Shown: in pieces, positions 6,488 through 14,190 of the stretch
Layout: every line of letters begins with the position of its first letter
How positions within the stretch are numbered: the stretch's first letter is position 1
NCBI GenBank assembly: GCA_016792805.1
Contig: JAEUHX010000054.1
Span: 1-64,000, forward strand
Direction of reading: 5' to 3'
DNA from: Planctomycetota bacterium
GTDB taxonomy: Bacteria > Planctomycetota > UBA1135 > JACQFD01
Length of the DNA: 64,000 nucleotides
The notes under the pieces: generated by a model
The model's input: only the letters and a program-made list of their open reading frames with translations
Database searches by the model: none
What the model was told of the DNA's origin: nothing
Position numbers and translations under genes: made by a program

Positions 6488-8437
6488 ATGACTCGCATCG
6501 CTTCGCTTCTGCTCTTCCCTGCGCTCCTCGCACCGTCGGTCTGGAGCCAAACCGCGGCACCCTGCGCAGCCGGCTCGTCGACGGTAGCCGGCTATCGCTC
6601 GAGTCCTCTGCCGAGCTCGTTCTCGTCGATCGTCGGGCTGCCGGGGACGGTTCCGGTCTTCGGCGTCGGAGCCGATGACCAGATCGCGTCGGTTCTGTTC
6701 CCCGTCGGATTCAGCTTTCAATTCTATGGATCGGAGCGGTCGCTCATCGTCGTGGGGTCCAATGGTTATGTGACGTTTGACACCGCGGCGGCGCCCACGG
6801 GGCGTAACGAGCACGTCGACCATCCGGCGGGCCCCGAGGAGGCGATCTTCGTTTGGCACGACGATCTGATTCTTACAGAAACGGGAGCGGAGGTGGCCGT
6901 GCGATTCGACATGACGCCGGGCGCCGAGTCTCTCACGATGGAGTGGTATCGGGTCTCGAACGCGGTGGCGCCTGCGACGGGCTTGGGCTCCATGGGCTTC
7001 CAGGTTGTTCTGTATGCTTCGACACACGCCACCAAGGCCAACCGGATCGAGCTGCGCTATGACCGCTCGGCTTCGCCGCCTGTGATGGCGGGCTGCTCGA
7101 CGGACAATCCGAGCGTCTTCTCCACGTCGGCGACGGTGGGTGTCGAGGGGCTTCACTCCTCGACGACGGCGGCGCAGCTCGGCCACGATCCGACGGAGCG
7201 CGGCGCGGCGAACCAACAATTCCCGCCGGCGGACTTGGCCTTGATGGCGACAACGTTCTCGCAGCCCTCGACAGGGCTGTCGGTGGAGAAGCTGCCGGGG
7301 CTGTTCTGCCACCGCGACGAGCATCCGGACACGGTGTTTCTGCCGGAGAATTGTGGCGATGTCTGCTATGGCGACACGCCGTCGTCGAAGCTGACCGGCG
7401 AGCCGATTGCGATTCCGTGGAAGTTCAATCTCATGGGGCGGCACGTCCGGTCTTTTGTGATGAACTCGAACGGATTCTTGCAGCTCGGAGCGGGGACGGC
7501 CGATGGGTACCCGAATAATACGGGGCTGCCCAACGCTGCGGCGCCGAACGCCGTCGTGGCGCCCTTCTGGGACGATCTCGAGGGCAATCGCAAGAGCGAG
7601 ATGCAGTACCGCGTCGTGGGGCTCCCGGGCTGCCGAGTGATTTCGGCCGAGTGGCACCAAGCCCATGATTCGGTGGCGCCTGAGGAGGATTGCGCGACGG
7701 GAGGCGGCGCGGTGTCGATGCAGGCGAAGCTCTTCGAGGCGGGCGCGGGCACGCCGGTGGCCTCGGGCGGCGGCGAGAAGCCGTGCCCGTTCGATGACGT
7801 GCTACTCGGCAACGGCGATGACCGGATCGAATTCACTTATGACGCTGGCATTTTTGTGTTTGGCAACTTTTCGGCGACGATCGGCGTGGAGAGCACGACG
7901 GGCGGAGCCGGGCTCGAAGGAGAGCCGGGGAGCTCGCTCACGGTGCCCGATCTCGACAAGTTGTATCGTTTCCGGCAGTGTGATTTTGGAACTGTTCGCT
8001 ACTATGGCGACGGAAGCACCAATATTCCGGGCGGCTGCATCCCGGAGATGCAGACCAATGGCGTGCCGCCCGTGATCGGGAATCCGTTTGGGCTGCGCGT
8101 GGTGCACGCATCGCCCGGTTTCGCCGCGGCGCTGCTGATCGATTCGCAGCCCGCGCCCCCCGGCCAGTCGATCCCTTGTCCGTGTGGAGGCATCCCGACG
8201 GCGTTCGGGACGTTCTGGGTGGATCTGTTCGGCAGCGCACAGGTGGCCGCATTCAACGCCGGTGCCGTGGCTGGGAGCGCAGCTTGCTCGGGTTCGGCGT
8301 CGATCGACTTCGTTCTTCCGAACCTTGGCTCCCTTGTGGGAGTGACCGTTTTCGCGCAATGGTTCAACTTCCAGGTCCAAGGCGCGAACCTCCTCGTGGA
8401 GCTCTCGGAGGGAGCCAAGATTACAGTCGGCGGCTAG
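6488..8437 (+). CDS. Large secreted beta-rich protein with two similar halves, function unknown
   Basis: 649 aa. The ATG at 6488 gives a clear signal peptide (MTRIASLLLFPALLAPSVWS) with likely cleavage near residue 20. The context is CTTCGCCATG with no Shine-Dalgarno. Two related segments repeat the layout of a nidogen-like or sandwich domain: F-x-FYG, then SNGYVTFD near residue 86, and again LMGRHVR, SNGFLQLG near 323, each followed by an acidic FWDDL or WHDDL patch (APFWDDLEG in the second). Scattered cysteines (CGDVCYGD, CPCGG) suggest disulfides. The last ~100 residues form a separate module beginning near NPFGLRVVHASPG. No catalytic motif seen; an extracellular or surface role is likely. 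Confidence 0.75.
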   Translation: MTRIASLLLFPALLAPSVWSQTAAPCAAGSSTVAGYRSSPLPSSFSSIVGLPGTVPVFGVGADDQIASVLFPVGFSFQFYGSERSLIVVGSNGYVTFDTAAAPTGRNEHVDHPAGPEEAIFVWHDDLILTETGAEVAVRFDMTPGAESLTMEWYRVSNAVAPATGLGSMGFQVVLYASTHATKANRIELRYDRSASPPVMAGCSTDNPSVFSTSATVGVEGLHSSTTAAQLGHDPTERGAANQQFPPADLALMATTFSQPSTGLSVEKLPGLFCHRDEHPDTVFLPENCGDVCYGDTPSSKLTGEPIAIPWKFNLMGRHVRSFVMNSNGFLQLGAGTADGYPNNTGLPNAAAPNAVVAPFWDDLEGNRKSEMQYRVVGLPGCRVISAEWHQAHDSVAPEEDCATGGGAVSMQAKLFEAGAGTPVASGGGEKPCPFDDVLLGNGDDRIEFTYDAGIFVFGNFSATIGVESTTGGAGLEGEPGSSLTVPDLDKLYRFRQCDFGTVRYYGDGSTNIPGGCIPEMQTNGVPPVIGNPFGLRVVHASPGFAAALLIDSQPAPPGQSIPCPCGGIPTAFGTFWVDLFGSAQVAAFNAGAVAGSAACSGSASIDFVLPNLGSLVGVTVFAQWFNFQVQGANLLVELSEGAKITVGG

Positions 8438-8497
8438 TGCCGCTTTTGTGATGAATCCGATCGGCGCGCGCGCTGCTGTCGATTTGTGACTCGGGAA

Positions 8498-8724
8498 GAA
8501 TGGGGCGTGGTCAGTCTTGGCGCGGCAGCGAACAGTCCAAGAGGCCACTCCAGGATTCCTCCGAGCTGCGCGCGGGCCTCGGCGCCCAGCGCGGCGTTGC
8601 GCGTCCTCGGCGTAGCTTCTTGCTACGCCTGCGGCGCGCGCCTTGCGCTGAGCGCCGATTCTGCTCGCGCCATGGCCTCGCGTCTGCGGAACTCGCCGCG
8701 CCAAGACCGACCCACGCCCCATTC
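8498..8724. repeat. Long imperfect inverted repeat (hairpin element), ~227 bp
   Basis: The outer arms are GAATGGGGCGTGG-TCAGTCTTGG (from 8498) and the reverse complement of the sequence ending at 8724 (GAATGGGGCGTGGGTCGGTCTTGG), differing by one indel and one base. The centre is a perfect hairpin GGCGTAGC-TTCTT-GCTACGCC at 8609-8629. Stretches between are partly complementary (GGCGCGGC and GAGGCC on both arms). It lies just after a secreted-protein gene. It could be a MITE-like palindromic element or a decayed transposon; no transposase is inside. Confidence 0.6.
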
Positions 8725-8767
8725 CTAGCCGTCTCTCATCAGTGAAGGAGCGCGCGCTCGCCTCGAC

Positions 8768-8911
8768 CTGATCGCTTTTGTGGAAACTCCGATTCCTTTC
8801 GTGGGAGCTCTGACTCCTTTTGTGGGGACTCTGATTCCATTCGTGGGGGCTCTGACTCCTTTCTTGGGGCTCCGACTCCTTTATCGGGGGACCTGATTTT
8901 TTTCGTGAGGA
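8768..8911. repeat. About seven tandem 20-22-bp repeats
   Basis: Units follow CTCTGACTCCTTTTGTGGGGA with small changes; clear 21-bp units are at 8787-8807, 8808-8828 and 8829-8849, then 20- and 22-bp versions to 8911. Each ends in TTYGTGG or similar. There are no unique spacers, so this is not CRISPR. Either strand could read a heptapeptide repeat, but no start or gene context supports translation. Confidence 0.75.
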
Positions 8912-9345
8912 ACGGGCGCGCCCGTTCCAATTCGGCGGCGCGTGCGCCGCCGGATGAAGAACCGCGCGCCTCGCTGAGACCGGTTGGCGCACGGAGGACA
9001 CTTCAAAAGTCATCCGGACTGTGTACGGGCCCTCCTGGGCAATTCCGTGCCGATGCTCTGGGTGGCGATGAAGATTCCACTTCTGAGCATGTTCTCCTAC
9101 AGACCTTTCTTCATCCGCGCGCGCATGCGCGCGCGAGATCGTCTCGGGCAAGCCCGAGCCCTACGGCAGAACCTATGACCGCACAGATGCGAGATGGCGT
9201 GGAAAAGGGCGTGAGTCAATCTTGATGTGCACTGATGTTGATCCGTAGGGTCGGCGCTCGCGCCGAACCATTGCGCGGGGCTTGCCCCGCGCGATGAGGA
9301 ATCGGTACCGAGATACTTCATTTGGCGGCGCATGCGGCGCCGATT
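8910..9345. repeat. Cluster of GC-rich short hairpins with 0-4-nt loops
   Basis: Adjacent but unrelated stems: GAACGGGCG/CGCCCGTTC (8910-8927, no loop), GGCGGCGC-GT-GCGCCGCC (8934-8951), CGCGCGCGC-AT-GCGCGCGCG (near 9116-9135), CTCGGGC-AA-GCCCGAG (9143-9158), GGTCGGCGC-TC-GCGCCGAACC (near 9248-9267), GCGCGGGGC-TT-GCCCCGCGC (near 9276-9295) and GGCGGCGCATGCGGCGCC (near 9323-9340). The density exceeds what GC content alone would explain. Confidence 0.6.
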
Positions 9346-9381
9346 GGCCATGGGCACGGCTGATTCCTGAAACGGCCTCTA

Positions 9382-9397
9382 CGCGCCGACCCCACTT
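9382..9397 (+). repeat. Copy of dispersed 16-mer CGCGCCGACCCCACTT
   Basis: An exact match to copies at 11802-11817, 52408-52423 and 52438-52453. All lie in gene-free sequence or at a gene's 3' edge, next to GC-rich hairpins. A weaker copy is at 11877-11892. Confidence 0.7.
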
Positions 9398-9886
9398 CAC
9401 CTGAAGGCAGCTATGGCGCAGGCACCGACTTCAGTTCACCTGAAAAAAGTGATGGCCGGCGGGCCGACGCCACTTCTGCAAGATTGGTTCGGCGCGTGGG
9501 CTGCTCTGCCGAATCGACGGGGGCATGGCCTCGAGGCTGCAGGGCTCGCTGATCCAACACGGAACAGAAGCTATTCCCAGCCGGTCCGAAGCCTCGTCGA
9601 TCTCGTGCTACGGACTGTGCTATGGCCCAGGCTTCGCCGAGAGATCGAACGCAGCTGGCAGTGGGCCAGAGGGCGGTTTCGACTCCCGCGCAACGGCACT
9701 TGCCAAGGCCGAAGCCAGGGCTCGGCTCGCAGGACAAGGCGGTCCTGCCAAGGCGCTGAGGGCTGCGCCGGCTCAAATGAAACCGGATCAAGGGCCTATC
9801 CAACGGTCGCGTGCGGGTCAGACCCGCGGCGGGTAGAGTGCCCCGGTCGCAGGAGGCATTCGCACGGCCATCTGCGAACGGAGTGT

Positions 9887-10462
9887 ATGGCCCCGCACGG
9901 TCGTCTTGAGACAGATCGAGATTTGTTGGAGTCCCGCGGTCCGCGCACAGCGAGCGGCGGCGCCTTGGTATTGTTGCTACTCGTTGCTGCGACGGTGGTT
10001 TGGGGTTCGTGGGGAAGCGTCGAGCGCATCGTGGGGAGCGCAACGCCGCCAGCCCTTGCGCAGGCTCGATATTCGCAATTCTTGAGTGAGGCTCAGTCTC
10101 GTTGCGGCGACGAGACACGCGCGCTCATCGTGACGGAGACGCTCCCGGCACCGGACTATGACGCGTGGATCGTCTCGCGCCACCCCGCAAAGGTTCTGGC
10201 CTGGGTCGGCGATGGAGAACTCGCTGCCTTCGCCGAGAATCACAAGCTCGATTCCGTTGCCATCGCTCGCATGCTGGAGGTCAATGGCGCACGCTTCTCG
10301 CCGGAGCGGTGGAGAATCGCACTTGCGGAAGCTACGGATGTCTTGCTCTTAGTCGGTCCCACAAAAATGGCGGATCTATCACTTCTCCTCGAGGCTGCAG
10401 GCTTTCGCAAACATGCGGGAGAAGTCGCAGAAGGGGCTCATTGGGCGAGGCGAGCACCATGA
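9887..10462 (+). CDS. Single-pass membrane protein of unknown function, coupled to a GT-C-like protein
   Basis: 191 aa from the ATG at 9887. A cytoplasmic N-terminus of ~22 residues precedes a membrane helix at about 25-43 (ALVLLLLVAATVVWGSW). The rest is a mixed alpha/beta domain, probably periplasmic, with one cysteine and an LPAPDYDAWIVSRHP stretch. I do not recognise the family. The stop overlaps the ATG of the next gene (ATGA), so the pair is likely translated together and may act together. Reading the frame further upstream into the hairpin-rich region gives noncoding-looking sequence, which is why this start was chosen. Confidence 0.6.
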   Translation: MAPHGRLETDRDLLESRGPRTASGGALVLLLLVAATVVWGSWGSVERIVGSATPPALAQARYSQFLSEAQSRCGDETRALIVTETLPAPDYDAWIVSRHPAKVLAWVGDGELAAFAENHKLDSVAIARMLEVNGARFSPERWRIALAEATDVLLLVGPTKMADLSLLLEAAGFRKHAGEVAEGAHWARRAP

Positions 10463-11826
10463 TTGCGCTCACGCTCATTTCGGTGATCTGTGTAACTGGG
10501 CTCCTCGTTCTATCGGGTGTCGCACTTGTTGGCTCGCGCCTCAAGAGGGACGACTGGCTTGAGTTCGTCGGTTCGTGCGGGCTCTGCGGGCTAGCCGTTG
10601 TCGGGGTTGCTGCGAGCCTCGGGGCTTTGTGTGGAACTCCCTTCCCATGGGCGCCCGCAATGGCGCTCGGCGTCGGTTCGATCTGTGGACTCTCGCGTAT
10701 CAGGGCGAGCGCACCGCGCGGCCGAGGACCTCGCCTGCCCGTCCTCCTAGCGCTGGCGGCACTTTTCATGCTGGTGGCGGCGGAAGCTTCGACGCGTCCC
10801 TACTTGGAAGGCGACGAAGTGTATGTTTGGGGAATCAAGTCTTCGGTGCTCGCGCGATTCGGATCTCCCGACCCCGAGCTCCTGCCGGGCGCGGGAGCGC
10901 GCGGCGCGGCGTACCCGCTCGCGCTCCCGGCGACGGGCGCCCTGGCTCTCTGGATCCGCGGTGAGCTCGCCGGACCCGCACTTCGAATTGTTGGGATCTT
11001 CGGTTGGATTCTTGCAATCTCAGGCGTTTGGCGACTCGCGAAAGCGCGCCTCGAGCGATGGGCGGCGGAGGCAGTGCTCGTCGCATCGGCGGCGGCACCA
11101 CTCACACTATTTCTCGCGCCAAGCTTCATGGGGGATTTGGCGCTCGTCGGGGCGCTCGCGGCTGCGGCGGCGTTCGTCCACCGCCGAGGCAGTGCGTGGA
11201 TCTGTGCTCTTCACGCAGCTGCTGCAGCGCAGATCCGCGTTGACGGGATCGCGCTGGGGCTTGTCCTGGCGGCCTTCGCGGGGCTCGCCGCGAAGCGGAG
11301 GCGGCTTGTCACGGGAGCGATCGCAACTGCTTTTGTGATTCTCACAGCGGCTCCCTGGTGGCTCTATCTCGTGAGCCTTGGGCGCAGTCCTGTGACCGGA
11401 ATCGCGGGCGCCATCTCGGCGGGCTCGACGGGCTTGCCGCTTGCACAGATCGCCGAGCGCACAGTCTTGGCGCTGGCATCCATGGGGCGCGACTGGCTTC
11501 CCATGGTGAGTCCCATGGCCTTCCACCCGACGCCATCGGTGCCATTGGGTGGCTTGTTGATTCTGTGTGTCGTGCTGCCGTTCCTGCGCTCACGGAGAAG
11601 GCACCTCGCCCCAGGCGGCTTCGCGCTCGGCGTTGCCATGGCTCTCGCGCAGGCCGTTGCGATGGCGAGTGTGCCTTGGTTCGAACTCAATCTGTTGTCT
11701 TTCAGCCCCCGCGGTGCGCTGCATTTGCTACCGGCTCTTTTGTTGATGGCCTTCGCGGCGCAGCGAGCTCGCGCGTACGCGCGCGAGAACCGGTCGGCGC
11801 ACGCGCCGACCCCACTTCATAAATAG
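10459..11826 (+). CDS. Polytopic membrane protein, GT-C glycosyltransferase-like
   Basis: 455 aa with roughly ten hydrophobic helices. After two or three helices, an extracytoplasmic loop contains LEGDEVYVWGIKSSVLA at about residues 115-131. This resembles the acidic loop-1 motif of GT-C transferases (PMT, ArnT and similar), which move sugars from polyprenyl-phosphate carriers. Assignment to a subfamily is not possible by eye. Coupled by ATGA to the preceding single-pass protein. The last ~19 residues (after MAFAAQRARA) are encoded by two GC-rich hairpins and the dispersed 16-mer, so the natural C-terminus has probably been extended by repeat sequence. Confidence 0.65.
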   Translation: MIALTLISVICVTGLLVLSGVALVGSRLKRDDWLEFVGSCGLCGLAVVGVAASLGALCGTPFPWAPAMALGVGSICGLSRIRASAPRGRGPRLPVLLALAALFMLVAAEASTRPYLEGDEVYVWGIKSSVLARFGSPDPELLPGAGARGAAYPLALPATGALALWIRGELAGPALRIVGIFGWILAISGVWRLAKARLERWAAEAVLVASAAAPLTLFLAPSFMGDLALVGALAAAAAFVHRRGSAWICALHAAAAAQIRVDGIALGLVLAAFAGLAAKRRRLVTGAIATAFVILTAAPWWLYLVSLGRSPVTGIAGAISAGSTGLPLAQIAERTVLALASMGRDWLPMVSPMAFHPTPSVPLGGLLILCVVLPFLRSRRRHLAPGGFALGVAMALAQAVAMASVPWFELNLLSFSPRGALHLLPALLLMAFAAQRARAYARENRSAHAPTPLHK

Positions 11827-11892
11827 GGTGTTGGCAGCGCGCGCTCACCGCACTTCATAATTCGGGAGTAGCTCGCACGCGCCGAACCCACA
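11770..11892. repeat. Hairpins plus dispersed 16-mer at the end of the GT-C-like gene
   Basis: CTCGCGCG-TACG-CGCGCGAG (from 11769), then GGTCGGCGC-AC-GCGCCGACC (11792-11811) running into the exact 16-mer at 11802-11817. Two decayed copies follow: GCTCACCGCACTTCATAA around 11841 and CGCGCCGAACCCACAA at 11877-11892. The first part is translated as the C-terminus of the upstream protein. Confidence 0.6.
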
Positions 11893-11955
11893 ATTCTGTT
11901 GGACGGAGTTCGGCCGCGCAGATCCCACAGATCGCCCGATTCTTGCGGTGAGCAG

Positions 11956-13377
11956 TTATCCGCCTGCCAGCAGGCGCTTCAACGCTTCTTGCACGATAGC
12001 GGGATTCGCGCGGCCGCCCATTTTCTTCATGACCTGCCCCATCAGCGATCCTGCGGCCTTCTCTTTGCCTGCACGGTACTCCGCCACCGCCTTCTCATTC
12101 GCCGCCAGCACTTCTGCGACGGCAGCCTCGATCGCACCGGTGTCCGAGACTTGCTCGAGGCCGAGCTCGTTCAGTAACGAATCCGCCGTCTTGCTCGGCG
12201 ATGCCACGAGCGCGTTGAACACCTGGCGCGCCGCGCTCACGCTGGCGCGACCCGATTTCGCCAGCGCAATCACCGAAGCCACTTGGGCCGGCGTGATCGG
12301 CAGATCCGAGAAGCTACAATTCCGTTCGTTGCGGAGCCGATTCACTTCGCCGCAAGTCCAAACGGCTGCCGCCTTCGCTTCGCCACAGGCCTTTGCGAGC
12401 GACTCGAACCAATCTCCGCTCGCGCGGTCGAGCGTGAGCGTCTGGAGTTCTTCCGAGTTGAGCCCCATCGCCTGATAGCGCGCGCGACGCGTATCCGCCG
12501 ACTCGGGGAGCTGTGTGCGAATGGCGGCGATCAGCTGCGCGTCGATCGTGAGCGGCGGCAGGTCGGGCTCCGGGAAATACCGATAATCCTGCGCCTCCTC
12601 CTTGGAGCGCATCGTCTCCGTGCGCCCTTCGGCGTCGCGCCACGTGCGCGTTTCCTGCACCACGCGTCCGCCCGATTCCAACAATTGGGTTTGGCGGGCG
12701 ATCTCGTACTCGAGGGCGCGGCGCACCATCGCAAAGGAGTTCAGATTCTTGATTTCGCAGCGCGTGCCGAAGCCGTCCTGTCCGACGGGATGGATCGAAA
12801 CGTTGACATCGCAGCGCAGCGAGCCCTTCTCCATGTCGCACTCGGAGATGCCCGCAAAGCGCAGCCGCTCCTTTAGCTTCGTCAGGTAATCGTACGCCTG
12901 CTCGGAAGAGTGAACATCCGGCTCCGTAACAATTTCCAGCAGCGGAACTCCGGCGCGGTTCAAGTCGACGAGCGTCGAGTCGCCGCGGTCGTGGATTCCC
13001 TTCCCGGCGTCTTCCTCAAGATGGATGCGCCGCAGACGCACGAACGTGCCGTCGTCGAGACGAATCCCGCCACCATGGGCGAAAGGCAGGTCGAACTGGC
13101 TGATCTGAAAGCCCTTTGGCAGGTCGGGGTAGAAGTAATGTTTCCGGTCGAACTTCGTGAAGGGCGCCAACTCGGCGTCGAGCGCCAGCGCCGCCCGGAT
13201 CCCCAGCTCAAGGGCCTGACGATTCAGTACCGGAAGCACGCCCGGCTGTCCCGTGCAGACAGGGCAGACGAGCGTGTTCGGTGCGTCGCCGAATCGGTTG
13301 GCGCAGCCGCAAAAGAGCTTCGTGGCGGTGGCGAGCTGGACATGCGTCTCGAGCCCGATCGTCGGCCGGAATTCCAT
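11956..13377 (-). CDS. gatB: Aspartyl/glutamyl-tRNA(Asn/Gln) amidotransferase subunit B
   Basis: 473 aa, normal length. The N-terminus has the family signature FRPTIGLETHVQLATATKLFCG, then CPVCTGQPG and the zinc-ligand cysteines. The catalytic cradle includes KHYFYPDLPKGFQISQ and PLLEIVTEPD. The C-terminal YqeY-like tail ends MGGRANPAIVQEALKRLL. With GatA and GatC (not in the window) it amidates misacylated Glu-tRNA(Gln) and/or Asp-tRNA(Asn). It is transcribed alone here. Upstream on its strand TAGAAT lies 8 nt before the ATG, with no Shine-Dalgarno, so the mRNA may be leaderless. Confidence 0.97.
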   Translation of the reverse strand: MEFRPTIGLETHVQLATATKLFCGCANRFGDAPNTLVCPVCTGQPGVLPVLNRQALELGIRAALALDAELAPFTKFDRKHYFYPDLPKGFQISQFDLPFAHGGGIRLDDGTFVRLRRIHLEEDAGKGIHDRGDSTLVDLNRAGVPLLEIVTEPDVHSSEQAYDYLTKLKERLRFAGISECDMEKGSLRCDVNVSIHPVGQDGFGTRCEIKNLNSFAMVRRALEYEIARQTQLLESGGRVVQETRTWRDAEGRTETMRSKEEAQDYRYFPEPDLPPLTIDAQLIAAIRTQLPESADTRRARYQAMGLNSEELQTLTLDRASGDWFESLAKACGEAKAAAVWTCGEVNRLRNERNCSFSDLPITPAQVASVIALAKSGRASVSAARQVFNALVASPSKTADSLLNELGLEQVSDTGAIEAAVAEVLAANEKAVAEYRAGKEKAAGSLMGQVMKKMGGRANPAIVQEALKRLLAGG

Positions 13378-13385
13378 GGGGCGGG

Positions 13386-13391
13386 ATTCTA
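13386..13391 (-). promoter_or_regulatory. Possible -10 element of gatB (leaderless arrangement)
   Basis: TAGAAT on the minus strand, exactly 8 nt upstream of the gatB ATG. Transcription about 7 nt downstream of such an element would begin at or next to the start codon. The same spacing is seen before the C39-like gene (20045-20050). Confidence 0.4.
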
Positions 13392-13557
13392 GGTGCCCGT
13401 AGCCCAAGTCCGCCGGAGCTCCCCGTGCTCGAGGCTGGACGGGGGCGCTGCGCAAGCCCGGGAGAAAAGATTCAAGTGGGGGAGAGGGTGAGTCCGAATT
13501 GCGAATTGCTGTCGAGCGCTCCCGCACCCGCGGTCCGGCAGCAGGAGTTCCCGTCCC

Positions 13558-14190
13558 ATGTCCCTCGCCCCTTCCGTTGCGAAAGCGACCCCACGCCGCT
13601 CCACGACAGCTCGCCCGCTGCCGCCCGTCCTCGACAACCCGCAGATCCAGCGATCGTCGACGGTGCTTGTCGTTGACCGAGACCGTGGACGACGCGCGCG
13701 AACTCTGAGAGCGCTGGCCGGACTTCCCGTCACGATCTGCCCGGTCGGCACCGCCGCCGAGGCTTACCTTGAAGTGCAGCGCACGCCGGTGGCAGCGATC
13801 CTCGTGGATGGACGTGAGGAGCCCGCGGAGGCGATTGAACTGCTTCGGCAAGTGCGGCGCACGCAGCCGATGTCGGTGGCGGTGGTCATCGGAATTGAGC
13901 ATTCGCCCCAGGCGCTCGTTGCGGCCGTGAACGAGGTCGGGGCGTTCCGCGTGCTGACCTCCGAAAGCAAGCTCACCGATTTGAGGACGACGACGCTCGC
14001 CGCCCTCGAATTCGAGCAGGAGCGCGTCTTCCATGCGCAGCTCGACCGAAAGTGGGTGCGGGAGCTGATCGGGAAGATCCGCGAGTCGATTCCGGCTGGA
14101 ATGTTGGCATCCCTCGATGAGAAGGGAAGCGCATTGCCGTTCGATCTCGTGATGCGCGGGGATCGCGCGGCTGCGGGTCAGCGGAAATAA
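13558..14190 (+). CDS. Degenerate response-regulator receiver protein
   Basis: 210 aa. Residues 36-155 follow the receiver-domain layout: VLVVDRDRGRRARTL (Asp40 and Asp42 as acidic pair), a hydrophobic strand ending in ILVDG with candidate phospho-acceptor Asp84, and a beta-4 strand VAVVIGIE. The usual KP near the end of the domain is replaced by LTSESK. The N-terminal 35 residues are Ser/Thr/Pro-rich and the last ~50 form a helix-rich tail; there is no DNA-binding or enzymatic output domain. It may be an atypical single-domain regulator. No histidine kinase is nearby. The start has a GGAG ten bases upstream. Its 3' end overlaps the convergent next gene by 13 bp. Confidence 0.65.
   Translation: MSLAPSVAKATPRRSTTARPLPPVLDNPQIQRSSTVLVVDRDRGRRARTLRALAGLPVTICPVGTAAEAYLEVQRTPVAAILVDGREEPAEAIELLRQVRRTQPMSVAVVIGIEHSPQALVAAVNEVGAFRVLTSESKLTDLRTTTLAALEFEQERVFHAQLDRKWVRELIGKIRESIPAGMLASLDEKGSALPFDLVMRGDRAAAGQRK

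Larger units (their letters stand above)
8438..9886. other. Long gene-free interval filled with hairpins and tandem repeats
   Basis: About 1.4 kb without a believable gene: reading frames are short or show repetitive Arg/Ser/Pro composition. It holds a ~227-bp imperfect inverted repeat (8498-8724), 21-bp tandem repeats (8768-8911), a series of GC-rich hairpins with 2-4-nt loops (8910-9345) and one exact copy of a dispersed 16-mer (9382-9397). Around 9460-9478 is a degenerate version of that 16-mer, and at 9823-9837 a small hairpin GCGGGT-CAG-ACCCGC. From 9480 to 9822 I see nothing specific. Confidence 0.6.

Noticed and set aside
8768..8911. Possible CRISPR array
   Set aside because: Units are contiguous with no spacers, vary in length, and no cas genes are present.
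9413..9886. Upstream extension of the 9887 gene
   Set aside because: The added residues are repeat-derived and Arg-rich, and read through hairpins. No membrane or domain feature starts there.
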